A stretch of 18,347 nucleotides of DNA from an uncultured Desulfovibrio sp. (GCA_947176055.1 CAMWPE010000019.1:1-18347), one strand, 5' to 3'. Shown: positions 1 through 7,367, counted from the stretch's first letter. Translations and numbers: made by a program. Notes: generated by a model from the letters alone, not told the origin.

Positions 1-31
1 TCAAAGCCCACTGTTGGTCCGTAAGTTTCAT
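1..31 (-). CDS. IS transposase, N-terminal fragment cut by window edge
   Basis: Read on the minus strand from an ATG at 31, the ten visible codons give MKLTDQQWAL. The motif LTDxQWxL is the usual opening of IS5-type DDE transposases (the DUF4096 N-terminal domain, normally LTDEQWALIEPLLP). The rest of the gene lies beyond the left edge, so catalytic residues cannot be seen. The ~110 bases between this start and the end of the neighbouring small gene are AT-rich and should hold the end of the element, but I could not fix a terminal inverted repeat because the other end is outside the window. No strong ribosome binding site is visible. The call rests on ten residues only; a chance match is possible but the position in a mobile-looking region supports it. 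Confidence 0.5.
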   Translation of the reverse strand, partial: MKLTDQQWAL

Positions 32-143
32 ACCATATATGAAAACATTACTCTCAAATTTGTCCAGAAAAAATCTAAAAATTAGCCCATTTTAATTATG
101 AGAAAACCTCTAGCCTCAATTGCTCCCAGCAAAAATAAAGCGC

Positions 144-365
144 CTATTTCAGCATGGAAAAGCCAATGCCCAACGCGGCGAGCAACAGGGTTGATTGAGC
201 GATTATCATTCCTGATACCCACTTCAGGATCTCGTGTTTTGTTTCGGCTAGCTCTTTTTGGAATTGGTGTTGCAACTCATTTTTTACGGTCTCAATATCC
301 AGCTTCGTAGCCAGTTCCCTTTCGCCAGCTATCTTTTCAAAGGCTTCGGCGCTGGCTTGCGCCAT
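144..365 (-). CDS. Small coiled-coil protein with C-terminal TM (DUF1640/CCDC90-like)
   Basis: A 73-residue protein. Residues ~5-47 are a charged helix rich in E and K (ERELATKLDIETVKNEL), a pattern typical of DUF1640 proteins (LATKxDIE...). Residues ~49-72 form one hydrophobic segment starting KWVSGMIIAQ and ending in GIGFSMLK, again typical of the family. Members are thought to be coiled-coil membrane proteins; the bacterial function is unknown. Full family members usually have an extra N-terminal helix; here the frame is closed by a TAG 18 bases upstream of the ATG, so this is either a short form or an N-terminally truncated copy. AGGAG lies ~13 bases upstream of the ATG. The start overlaps, in another frame, the recombinase-like fragment at 337-420, suggesting a recombination junction. 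It lies between an IS fragment and tRNA-Phe. Confidence 0.6.
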   Translation of the reverse strand: MAQASAEAFEKIAGERELATKLDIETVKNELQHQFQKELAETKHEILKWVSGMIIAQSTLLLAALGIGFSMLK

Positions 366-420
366 AATATCCGCTTGCTCCTAGCGCCCTGATTTTGGCG
401 TCCGATAACGCTTTTCCCAT
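337..420 (-). pseudogene. Remnant of tyrosine recombinase (integrase) N-terminus
   Basis: A 27-codon frame from an ATG at 420 begins MGKALSDAKIRAL. The string LSDAKIRAL matches the typical opening of the DUF4102 arm-type DNA-binding domain of P4-like integrases (commonly LTDAKIRALKP). After RAL the similarity stops and the frame closes within 15 codons. It lies ~190 bases beyond the CCA end of tRNA-Phe and reads away from it, which is where such integrases sit when an element has inserted at a tRNA 3' end. No clear Shine-Dalgarno sequence precedes it. The sequence is short, so this is a suggestive rather than firm identification; an unusual N-terminal extension of the overlapping DUF1640-like gene, joined by a frameshift, is the alternative. 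Confidence 0.45.
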
Positions 421-551
421 AACGATACCTGAAAAAATGATGGTAATCCGGAGGAAACAAACTGGAATTTCGCTCCGTTACCAACACTATTGCCAACATT
501 TTCGCGATATATCCATAGACTAACGGAAACTATACAAGACGCTAACAGCCC

Positions 552-592
552 CTTAAAACAAAAGCCCCGCGAGTTTTTTTAACTTCGCGGGA
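552..592 (-). terminator. Rho-independent terminator after tRNA-Phe
   Basis: On the minus strand a perfect 7-bp stem (CCCGCGA at 591-585 with TCGCGGG at 572-566) encloses an A-rich loop and is followed by GCTTTTGTTTT. It lies 20-60 bases past the CCA end of the tRNA, so it most likely ends the tRNA transcript. Confidence 0.75.
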
Positions 593-610
593 CGTTTATA
601 AACTATAGTT

Positions 611-686
611 TGGTGCCGGGGGACAGAATCGAACTGCCGACACATGGATTTTCAGTCCATCGCTCTACCTACTGAGCTACCCCGGC
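611..686 (-). tRNA. tRNA-Phe (anticodon GAA)
   Basis: A 76-base gene that folds into a full cloverleaf on the minus strand. The acceptor stem is GCCGGGG with CCCCGGC, followed by discriminator A and an encoded CCA (613-611). The D arm is GCTC...GAGC. The anticodon stem is ATGGA/TCCAT around the loop CTGAAAA, giving anticodon GAA, hence phenylalanine. The T arm is GGCAG/CTGTC with one G-U pair and the loop TTCGATT. It is the last gene before a mobile-looking boundary at its 3' side, and tRNA 3' ends are common integration sites for elements with tyrosine recombinases. Confidence 0.96.
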
Positions 687-699
687 CTTGAAAAGACTT

Positions 700-726
700 T
701 TTATACTTTTATAAATTTTTGCGCAA
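700..726 (-). promoter_or_regulatory. Candidate sigma-70 promoter of tRNA-Phe
   Basis: On the minus strand TTGCGC (726-721) is followed after 15 bases by TATAAA (705-700), placing a start near 693, a few bases before the mature tRNA. The spacer is shorter than the ideal 17, so the assignment is tentative; read-through from the lipoprotein gene upstream is also possible. Confidence 0.4.
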
Positions 727-748
727 GTGTTTTTCGCCTCTTAAATCT

Positions 749-1168
749 TTATTCGTTGGGCGAAAAACGGTAAACGCGCACTTCCAGGGGTTGAGGATCG
801 CCGTCGGTCATAGCCGAGACAAAATAAGAATACTGCGTGGTCGCTCCCTCCTTTGGACACGGGCCGACATAATGATTTGTCAGCGCGCCTTCGGGGATCG
901 TTCCGTTGCCGTCCTCTCTCCACGAGCCGCCGCCAAGTATTCTTTCCGTATCCCCGTATTCCACCAGGCGCACTACATAACTATCAGTACCCCGGGGCGG
1001 ATTGGAAATTATAATTTCCGGAGATATGCGCGAGCATCTGTGAACGTCGCGAAAATCGACGGTCACGGCCATATTATCCTCCTCTTCCGGCTGTTTTGAG
1101 CCAAACAGGGAACAGCCTAGAAAAACAGGCGATAAAATACATATAAGTAGTATGCCAGCCGGACGCAT
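749..1168 (-). CDS. Small lipoprotein with degenerate PEBP (YbhB/Raf-kinase-inhibitor-like) domain
   Basis: A 139-residue protein. Residues 1-18 are a lipoprotein signal ending in FLGC, so Cys19 is the likely lipidation site and the protein should be membrane-anchored. The rest keeps two landmarks of the phosphatidylethanolamine-binding protein fold: SPEIIISNPPRGTDSY (~49-64), matching the SPxLxWxxxPxGTKSxA strand, and YVGPCPKEG (~99-107), matching the YxGPCPPxG motif. The DPDAP and HR ligand-pocket motifs of active family members are not visible and the domain is shorter than the usual ~150 residues, so binding ability is doubtful. GGAG ~12 bases upstream supports the start. It lies alone, upstream of tRNA-Phe on the same strand and divergent from the aminotransferase. 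The PEBP relationship is my reading of motifs. Confidence 0.6.
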   Translation of the reverse strand: MRPAGILLICILSPVFLGCSLFGSKQPEEEDNMAVTVDFRDVHRCSRISPEIIISNPPRGTDSYVVRLVEYGDTERILGGGSWREDGNGTIPEGALTNHYVGPCPKEGATTQYSYFVSAMTDGDPQPLEVRVYRFSPNE

Positions 1169-1243
1169 CTCGTTTCTCCGTCCCGTTTTATTTGTCGAAC
1201 TCCGCGCCGGGGTATCCCGGTTATCCGGACCGCGTCGCCCGTA

Positions 1244-1272
1244 TTGCTTAATCGGATTCAGGTCGTTATAAT
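1244..1272 (+). promoter_or_regulatory. Sigma-70 promoter of the aminotransferase gene
   Basis: TTGCTT (1244-1249) and a perfect TATAAT (1267-1272) are separated by 17 bases. This predicts a start near 1279 and a leader of about 30 bases with CGGAGG at 1298-1303, five bases before the ATG at 1308. Confidence 0.75.
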
Positions 1273-1307
1273 TTATTTTAGTTTGGAAAACAAGCGCCGG
1301 AGGCGTT

Positions 1308-2498
1308 ATGACAGTCCTTTCAAAGAGCGTGGGCGAATATCTGAACAGGGCGTCCTGGATCAGGAAAATGTTCGAACTCGGCGGCCAGCTAAAAAAAGAA
1401 TACGGAGAGGATCAAGTTTTTGACTTCAGTCTGGGCAATCCGGATCTGCCCCCCCCCAAAGAAGTCGGGGAGGCTTTGCGCGAGATCGCGGAGACCGCGT
1501 CCCAACCATTCGCTTTCGGCTATATGCCCAACGCCGGGCATACCCATATCAGGGAAAAGCTGGCGAAACATCTTTCCAACGAGCAGGCGGTCAAGCTGGA
1601 GCAGGAGGATGTCGCCTTGACCTGCGGCGCCGCCGGCGGTCTAAACGCCCTCTTCCGCGCCATACTCAATCCCGGCGACGAGGTTCTTACCTTCGCTCCC
1701 TATTTTGTCGAATACGGTTTTTATTGCGAAAATCACGGCGCCAAATTAAAACCGGTTCCCGCCAAAGCCGGAACCTTCGCGCCTGATCTGGAAAAACTCG
1801 AAAAAGCCATCGATGAAAAAACAGCTGCCGTCCTGATAAATTCTCCCCATAATCCCACCGGAGTTATCTACTCCGCCGCGGATCTGAAAGCTCTGGCGCG
1901 CTTGCTTGAAAACAAGAGCCAGCAATACGGTCGCCCCATCTGGCTTATCGCCGACGAACCCTACCGATTCCTGGCCTACGACGGAGCGGGCGTCCCTCCA
2001 GTCCTCCCCCTCTATCAATACGCCGTCGTCATAAGTTCCCTTTCCAAAAATATGTCCATGCCCGGCGAACGCGTAGGCTATATAGCCCTTTCGCCAAAAA
2101 TGCGCGAAAAAAAGGAGTTAATGGCGGCCATAGCGCTGACAAACCGTATCCTGGGATTTGTCAATCCTCCGGTCATAGGCCAGAGGATCCTTGAATACGC
2201 GCTTGGCTCCAATGTGGATATCGGAATTTACGCGAAACGCAGAAAATTGATGGCCGAAGTTTTGGACGCCGCCGGGTACGAATATCAAATGCCCATGGGC
2301 GCTTTTTATTTCTTCCCCAAAGCGCCTGGCGGAGACGACGTGGCCTTTGCGCGAAGGCTCCTTGAAGAGCGGATTCTCGGCGTGCCCGGTTCGGGTTTTG
2401 GCTGTCCAGGGTACTTCCGGCTGGCTTTTTGCGTGGACGAAAGCGTTATCGAAAAGGCCCGCGACGGCTTCGCGCGGGCGAAGGCGGCTTACGATTAG
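1308..2498 (+). CDS. Pyridoxal-phosphate-dependent aminotransferase (class I/II)
   Basis: A 396-residue fold-type I aminotransferase of the AspC/COG0436 group, transferring amino groups between an amino acid and a 2-oxo acid. Visible landmarks: the N-terminal SLGNPD (41-46) substrate-side loop; the small-domain GAAGGLN (108-114) cofactor phosphate region; NSPHNPTG (178-185) with the cofactor-contacting Asn; DEPYR (216-220) with the Asp that holds the pyridine nitrogen; SLSKNMSMPGERVGY (244-258) with Lys247 as Schiff-base lysine; and Arg371 in GYFRLAF as carboxylate-binding arginine. Length is normal. Wording such as FDFSLGNP and APYFVEYG resembles the subgroup often annotated only as 'pyridoxal phosphate-dependent aminotransferase' in anaerobes; the substrate cannot be deduced. 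The neighbouring branched-chain amino-acid importer is a hint, not proof, of a role in amino-acid catabolism. A strong promoter and SD precede it. Confidence 0.95.
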   Translation: MTVLSKSVGEYLNRASWIRKMFELGGQLKKEYGEDQVFDFSLGNPDLPPPKEVGEALREIAETASQPFAFGYMPNAGHTHIREKLAKHLSNEQAVKLEQEDVALTCGAAGGLNALFRAILNPGDEVLTFAPYFVEYGFYCENHGAKLKPVPAKAGTFAPDLEKLEKAIDEKTAAVLINSPHNPTGVIYSAADLKALARLLENKSQQYGRPIWLIADEPYRFLAYDGAGVPPVLPLYQYAVVISSLSKNMSMPGERVGYIALSPKMREKKELMAAIALTNRILGFVNPPVIGQRILEYALGSNVDIGIYAKRRKLMAEVLDAAGYEYQMPMGAFYFFPKAPGGDDVAFARRLLEERILGVPGSGFGCPGYFRLAFCVDESVIEKARDGFARAKAAYD

Positions 2499-2515
2499 CC
2501 CCGGGATTAAAACAG

Positions 2516-2911
2516 ATGAGAATACGCCTTTTCTTCGCGTTTTTATTCGCTCTGCCGCTATTCTTTTCCTCCGCGCTGGCGTTTCAGGAAATTAATAATA
2601 TTACGCCGCGGGAGGCGAGCGAATTATTAAAACAGGCTCCGGAAAAAATTACCCTGCTCGATGTCAGAACAAGGAAGGAATACGACGACGGACATATAGA
2701 AGGCGCGATCAACGCCGATTATCTCAAGAATAATTTTCGCGAGGAACTTGAGAGTCTGCCGCCGGACAAGCCCCTGCTCATGTATTGCCGCTCCGGACAA
2801 AGAACGTTGGGAGCCAGTCGCGCGGCCAAAGACGCGGGATTCAAAAAAATTTATGTTCTGGAAAAAGGTATTGAAGACTGGCGAAAAGCCGGTTTGCCAA
2901 TCGTAAAATAA
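2516..2911 (+). CDS. Exported single-domain rhodanese-like sulfurtransferase
   Basis: A 131-residue protein when started at the ATG at 2516. I prefer this start because it yields a signal peptide (residues 1-22, MRIRLFFAFL... ending SALA); an earlier in-frame ATG at 2429 would add 29 basic residues overlapping the aminotransferase gene. The rhodanese domain covers ~25-130: LLDVRTRKEYDDGHIEGAIN (48-67) is the CH2A-type motif and YCRSGQRT (90-97) carries the catalytic Cys91 in a six-residue loop, as in active sulfurtransferases. Such proteins move sulfane sulfur to thiophilic acceptors such as cyanide or protein thiols; here the site would be the periplasm. It follows the aminotransferase by 17 bases and is probably co-transcribed. 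The stop is one base from the stop of convergent livF. Confidence 0.9.
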   Translation: MRIRLFFAFLFALPLFFSSALAFQEINNITPREASELLKQAPEKITLLDVRTRKEYDDGHIEGAINADYLKNNFREELESLPPDKPLLMYCRSGQRTLGASRAAKDAGFKKIYVLEKGIEDWRKAGLPIVK

Positions 2912-2912
2912 C

Positions 2913-3623
2913 TCACCCGCCAAGGTAAGCTTCGCGCACGCTGGGATTGGCCAGAAGATTCGCGGCTGTGTCTTCCAGAGCGACCTTTCCCACTTCCAGC
3001 ACATAGCCGCGACTTGCGAGTTTCAAAGCGGCCCTGGCGTTTTGTTCCACGAGCAAAATAGCCACGCCCTGCTCATTGATAGCTCTTATCGTCGTAAAAA
3101 TTGATTTTACAAGCAAAGGCGCTAGTCCAAGGGACGGCTCGTCCAGCAATAAAAGTCTTGGACGGGCCATCAGCGCTCTCCCTATGGCCAACATTTGCTG
3201 TTCGCCGCCGGAGAGCGTGCCAGCAAGCTGTTTTTTCCTTTCGCGGAGCCGGGGAAAAAGATCGAAAATCCATTCGAGAGTGGTTTCTATATGGTTTCTA
3301 TCCTGGATTCTGAAAGCTCCTAGACACAAATTCTCAAGCACGCTCATCGTTCCAAAAACGCGCCGTCCTTCCGGCGACTGCGCTACGCCCAGACTGACCA
3401 CATCATGACTGCGGATTTTTAATAGGGATTTTCCGTCAAAGATAATCTCGCCCGCGCTAGGCCGGGTCAGGCCGCTGATAGCCATCAGAGCCGTGCTCTT
3501 TCCGGCGCCGTTCGCGCCAAGAATACTTACGATCTCTCCTTCGTCGACCCGCAAATCGATTCCCCGCAGGGCTTCGACGCCTCCGTATGAAACGCGCAGT
3601 CCCGATATAGTCAATAAGGCCAT
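2913..3623 (-). CDS. livF: Branched-chain amino-acid ABC transporter ATP-binding protein LivF
   Basis: A 236-residue ABC ATPase, the second nucleotide-binding subunit of the Liv importer, at the inner face of the cytoplasmic membrane. Walker A GANGAGKS is at 36-43, Q-loop AQSPEGRRVF at 81-90, signature LSGGEQQ at 137-143, and Walker B LLLLDEP at 157-163 followed by SLGLAPL, which is characteristic of LivF. I chose the ATG at 3623 because it forms TAATG with the livG stop and has a better-spaced GACGAG upstream; an ATG two codons earlier (3629) is possible. Length is normal. It is the last gene of the liv operon and ends one base from the convergent rhodanese gene, with no separate terminator between them. 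Confidence 0.96.
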   Translation of the reverse strand: MALLTISGLRVSYGGVEALRGIDLRVDEGEIVSILGANGAGKSTALMAISGLTRPSAGEIIFDGKSLLKIRSHDVVSLGVAQSPEGRRVFGTMSVLENLCLGAFRIQDRNHIETTLEWIFDLFPRLRERKKQLAGTLSGGEQQMLAIGRALMARPRLLLLDEPSLGLAPLLVKSIFTTIRAINEQGVAILLVEQNARAALKLASRGYVLEVGKVALEDTAANLLANPSVREAYLGG

Positions 3624-4393
3624 TACCATTTCTCGTCGTCAACGCCCAGATAGGCGGTTATAACGTCGGGATTGTTTCGCACAGTTTCCGCGTCGCCCTG
3701 GGCAATGAGGGCGCCATGCTCCAGCGCGATCAACTTTTGGCAGACTTTCATGACCAGTCTCATATCGTGCTCGATCAGCAAGATCGTAACGCCTCTTTCG
3801 CGTATTCGCGATATTAGCTCGACCAGTCCGGCCGTTTCCTGATCGTTCATGCCTCCGGCGGGTTCGTCCAGGATCAGCAATTCCGGATCCGAGGCCAGAG
3901 CGCGAGCGATTTCGAGCAATCGTTGTTGCCCGTAAGCCAGCGCGCCGCCCATGTCGGCGTAGAGATGGGAGAGTCCGACAAATTCAAGCTCGTCCATGCA
4001 TCTTTCGATAGCCGCCTTCTCCTCCCGTCTTTGAGCCGGCGTATGGAGCATACAGGCCAGAAAACCTGATTTCAACCTGCAGTGTCTGCCCGCCAGAACG
4101 TTTTCAAGGGCCGACATCCGCGGAAAAAGGCGGATGCTCTGGAAGGTTCTTGCGACGCCCATTTTTACGATCCTGTTGGGAGCCATACCGGTTATGTCCG
4201 CGCCTTTAAATTCTATCACTCCTTGTTCGGGACGGTAATTACCGGTGATACAATTGAAAACAGTCGTCTTGCCTGCTCCGTTGGGACCGATAAGCCCAAC
4301 CACGCTGTCCTTGGCGACGTCGAAGGAAACGTCGTTTACGGCTATGAGGCCGCCGAAGATTTTGGTGAGATCCTTTACCGTAAGCAGGGTCAT
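3623..4393 (-). CDS. livG: Branched-chain amino-acid ABC transporter ATP-binding protein LivG
   Basis: A 256-residue ABC ATPase, partner of LivF. Walker A GPNGAGKT is at 36-43; ARTFQSIRLFPRMSALENV (81-99) is the Q-loop region typical of LivG; the signature is LAYGQQR (152-158), the usual LivG variant of LSGGQ; Walker B LLILDEPAGGMN is at 172-183. The C-terminal VITAYLG motif (~244-250) is also family-typical. The ATG overlaps the livM stop as ATGA, indicating translational coupling. Together with LivF it powers import through the LivHM channel. Confidence 0.97.
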   Translation of the reverse strand: MTLLTVKDLTKIFGGLIAVNDVSFDVAKDSVVGLIGPNGAGKTTVFNCITGNYRPEQGVIEFKGADITGMAPNRIVKMGVARTFQSIRLFPRMSALENVLAGRHCRLKSGFLACMLHTPAQRREEKAAIERCMDELEFVGLSHLYADMGGALAYGQQRLLEIARALASDPELLILDEPAGGMNDQETAGLVELISRIRERGVTILLIEHDMRLVMKVCQKLIALEHGALIAQGDAETVRNNPDVITAYLGVDDEKW

Positions 4394-5337
4394 TTTTTAC
4401 CGTCTCCGGCGGCCGCGGCGACTCGATAGCGTCTGGGCAAAGGAGGCAGCAGCCCCTGCGGACGCCAGATCATCATCGCCATCATAGCCAGACCGAAAAT
4501 AAGCATCCGCGCGTCGGAGAATTCGCGCAGGACTTCGGGGAGACCAAAAAAGAGGAATACGCTGCACAAGACGCCCAGCTGGCTGCCGCCGGACAGGATT
4601 ACGGCGGCGAAAAGCAGAACGGATTCGGAAAAATTGAACGATTCCGGAGCTATGGTCACCATTTTGGACGCGTATATGGCTCCGGCCATACCGGCCCAGA
4701 ACGCGCCCAAGGAAAAGGCGGCCAATTTATAGCCGACTACGTTTATGCCGCATCCTTCGGCGGCTATATCGTCTTCTTTTATGCAGTTCAGCGCTCTGCC
4801 AAAACGGGAGCGCCATAGCCCGTAAAAGAGGAGCATGCTGACAGCGGTCACGCCCCAGACAAGATAGTAAAATTGCCAGCCTTTATAGATCTTTACGCCA
4901 AACAGCGACGGTCTCGAAATATTAAAAATGCCGTTTGCTCCCCCAGTGAGACCGAAGACGTCGTTTATCAGGGCGATTCGCACAATTTCCACTATACCTA
5001 TTGTAACTACGAGCAGATAATCCCCGCGCAGATGAATGATCGGCCGCGCGACGGCCAGGGCGAACACTCCGGCCGCGATTCCGGCGGGGATCATTGTCAA
5101 AAAAATAGGCCATTGGCAGACAGTGTTTAAAATCGCCGCCGCGTAGGCTCCCACGGCGAAGAAAGCCGCGTGTCCCATATTAAAAATTCCGGCCTGCCCC
5201 AGCATTACGTTCAGGGAGAGAGACAGCAGGGCGAAAAGTCCCACAGAGACGCAAACATCCGTCCAATAAGGATTGCAGAAAAGGGGAAGGACGCAGATAA
5301 CTCCGGCCAGGACTATGGAAAAGACCCGCCTCTTCAT
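4390..5337 (-). CDS. livM: Branched-chain amino-acid ABC transporter permease LivM
   Basis: A 315-residue polytopic inner-membrane protein with about eight to nine hydrophobic segments beginning at residue ~5. The family motif LNVMLGQAGIFNMGHAAFF (43-61) is present, matching the usual LxxGxAGxxSLGHAAFF. KEDDIAAEGCGINVVGYK (~186-203) is the cytoplasmic loop that docks the ATPase (EAA-like: ENDxAAxxxGIxxxxYK). LivM pairs with LivH to form the translocation path. The start overlaps the livH stop (ATGA) and the stop overlaps the livG start. Length is typical. Confidence 0.96.
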   Translation of the reverse strand: MKRRVFSIVLAGVICVLPLFCNPYWTDVCVSVGLFALLSLSLNVMLGQAGIFNMGHAAFFAVGAYAAAILNTVCQWPIFLTMIPAGIAAGVFALAVARPIIHLRGDYLLVVTIGIVEIVRIALINDVFGLTGGANGIFNISRPSLFGVKIYKGWQFYYLVWGVTAVSMLLFYGLWRSRFGRALNCIKEDDIAAEGCGINVVGYKLAAFSLGAFWAGMAGAIYASKMVTIAPESFNFSESVLLFAAVILSGGSQLGVLCSVFLFFGLPEVLREFSDARMLIFGLAMMAMMIWRPQGLLPPLPRRYRVAAAAGDGKK

Positions 5338-6239
5338 AATTTATCCGCCGTTCTCTCGCCCAGAATACCCGTCGGCCGGATTATGAGGATAAGGATAAGC
5401 GCGAGGAAGGCGACGGCGTCTTTCCAGGCCACCGCTATATAGGCGGCCGCGAAAGCTTCGGTAACGCCAAGCAGGAAGCCGCCAAGCATGGCGCCGGGAA
5501 TATTGCCTATGCCGCCCAGGATAGCCGCGGTAAAGGCTTTTAGCCCGTAATTCCAGCCCATGGTAAAGTCTATCTGGCCGTAATATACGCCGATAAGCAA
5601 TCCTGCCGCTCCTCCAAGGGCGGGACCAATGAGGAAGACAAGGGATATAACCCTGTCGACATTGATGCCCATCAGCCGGGCCGCGCCCTGATCAAGCGCC
5701 ACGGCCCGAATCGCCGCGCCCATTTTCGTCCGCTGGATAAAGCCCCAGAGTCCGAACATCAGCGCGACGGTCACGGTAATGACAATTATCCGCATCGCGG
5801 GGATGGCGACGCCAAAGATATTAAGGACGAAATCCGGCCGCAGGAAGTCCGGATAGACATAGACCCTGGCGCCGTAAACGAGCATTATTGCGTTTTCGAA
5901 AAATATGGAGGCGCCCAGCGCCGACACGACCGCGGAGAGCCGGCTGGCGTTCCGCAAAGGACGATAAGCCGCTCTTTCCAGCGCCCAGCCGATAAGCGCG
6001 ACGAACAAACTTACCATCACGAAAACAACAAGCATACCCAGGAACGGCGGGAGCAACCCCGAAAGATTCCAACTGACCAGCATCGTCAGGCCAAGGTAAG
6101 AGCCGATGGTAAACAAATCGCCGTGGGCGAAATTTATCAATTTGAGAACGCCGTAAACCATGGTGTAACCCAGGGCAACGAGCGCATAAATTCCGCCTAC
6201 GGCCAGACCGTTAAAAAGTTGCTGAAAGAATTGTTCCAT
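5334..6239 (-). CDS. livH: Branched-chain amino-acid ABC transporter permease LivH
   Basis: A 301-residue polytopic membrane protein. The N-terminus (QQLFNGLAVGGIYALVALG) and MVYGVLKLINFAHGDLF (28-44) are standard LivH signatures, as is AAILGGIGNIPGAMLGG near residues 238-254. RAVALDQGAARLMGINVDRV (~178-197) is the ATPase-docking loop. It begins 12 bases after the binding-protein gene ends, with AGGAGG-like sequence just ahead of the ATG, and its stop overlaps livM. It is one half of the hetero-dimeric permease. Confidence 0.96.
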   Translation of the reverse strand: MEQFFQQLFNGLAVGGIYALVALGYTMVYGVLKLINFAHGDLFTIGSYLGLTMLVSWNLSGLLPPFLGMLVVFVMVSLFVALIGWALERAAYRPLRNASRLSAVVSALGASIFFENAIMLVYGARVYVYPDFLRPDFVLNIFGVAIPAMRIIVITVTVALMFGLWGFIQRTKMGAAIRAVALDQGAARLMGINVDRVISLVFLIGPALGGAAGLLIGVYYGQIDFTMGWNYGLKAFTAAILGGIGNIPGAMLGGFLLGVTEAFAAAYIAVAWKDAVAFLALILILIIRPTGILGERTADKL

Positions 6240-6251
6240 CAGGAGGAATAG

Positions 6252-7367
6252 TTATTTATTAAGAGAAAACCGGCCCTGATCATCGACGGTGTAAACGCGG
6301 TAAAAATCGCCTATCCTGTCGCCTTTTTCGTTGAATCCAAGCGGTCCTGAAAGGGACGGCGTGGCGGTCTGTTTTTTGAGCCAGGACGCGATCTTTTCGG
6401 GGTTGTCCGCGCCCGCGGCCAGGGCGCTTTCGAGCGCCTTATAGGCGTCGCCGGCCATTACCGCCCAGATGGAAACAGGGGGTTGTCCGAATTTTCCCTT
6501 GAATGCTTCGAGGAAGCCTTTCGCTTCGGGCGAGTCCATATCCTGCGGCAGGGGCGGGGAGATAAAGAAATAGCCCGCGGCCGCGCCCGGGCCGGCTATC
6601 TTGACCAGATCCTGATGATTGGCCGCGTCGCCGCCCATCATTGGAACGGCCCAGCCCATTTCCTTTTTCTGGCGCAGGAGCATCCCCGTCTCCGGGTAAT
6701 AACCGGTATAGAAAACAAGATCGGGATCGACGGTTTTAAGTTTTGTCAGCGTCGCGGTATAGTCCCTTTCGCCAGGCGTAAGAGCGTCGAAAAAAACCAC
6801 CTGAATATTCTTCTTGTCAAGATTTTTTCCAGTCTCTTCGGCAAGACCCTTGGAATACGAGGAGTTGTCATGGAGCAAAGCCACCTTCTTGTATTGACCG
6901 GCTTCGATTAGATCGGCCGCGGCTTGTCCTTGCGCGTCGTCGCGGGGACTGGTCCGAAAGAAAAGGGGGAGGCCTTTTTCAGTCAGGCGCACGCTTGTGG
7001 AGCCTGTGCCGATCTGGACGATTCCGGCTTCGTCGAGGATATTTTGAGCGGCTTCGGTAACGGCTGAGCCATAGGTGCCGATGACGGCGACGACTCCGGC
7101 CGACGCCAGCTTTTGCGCCGCGAGGGCGGCGGAGCGGGGTTCGCCGGCGTCGTCTTCTATTACGAGCTCCACTTTCCGGCCGTCGATGCCGCCTTTAGCG
7201 TTGGTTTCATCGACCAACAGGCTGACTATATTCTTCATATCCGCGCCTTCGGAAGCCCATTTGCCGGTCAGCGGACACATCAGCCCGATTTTGATGTCAT
7301 CCGCCCTCGCGGCGGAGGCGAAGATACATACGACGATACAAAACAGAAAAATTTGAATTTTTTTCAT
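6252..7367 (-). CDS. livK: Branched-chain amino-acid ABC transporter periplasmic binding protein
   Basis: A 371-residue periplasmic ligand-binding protein of the LivJ/LivK (type I fold) family. A Sec signal peptide with core FLFCIVVCIFASAA is cut probably after ARA (residue 22). The mature start DDIKIGLMCPLTGKWASEG is the usual first strand and ligand loop; GTYGSAVTEAAQNILDEAG (~96-114) and GTGSTSVRL (~117-125) match the second ligand-contact region. It captures leucine, isoleucine, valine or related solutes and delivers them to LivHM; the exact ligand cannot be read. It is the first gene of the five-gene operon and is preceded by AGGAAAGGAATGG. I use livK by convention; livJ would be equally valid. 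Confidence 0.94.
   Translation of the reverse strand: MKKIQIFLFCIVVCIFASAARADDIKIGLMCPLTGKWASEGADMKNIVSLLVDETNAKGGIDGRKVELVIEDDAGEPRSAALAAQKLASAGVVAVIGTYGSAVTEAAQNILDEAGIVQIGTGSTSVRLTEKGLPLFFRTSPRDDAQGQAAADLIEAGQYKKVALLHDNSSYSKGLAEETGKNLDKKNIQVVFFDALTPGERDYTATLTKLKTVDPDLVFYTGYYPETGMLLRQKKEMGWAVPMMGGDAANHQDLVKIAGPGAAAGYFFISPPLPQDMDSPEAKGFLEAFKGKFGQPPVSIWAVMAGDAYKALESALAAGADNPEKIASWLKKQTATPSLSGPLGFNEKGDRIGDFYRVYTVDDQGRFSLNK

Noticed and set aside
749..1099. 126-codon plus-strand frame opposite the PEBP-like lipoprotein
   Set aside because: A shadow of the minus-strand gene, which has a lipobox, family motifs and an SD; the plus frame has none.
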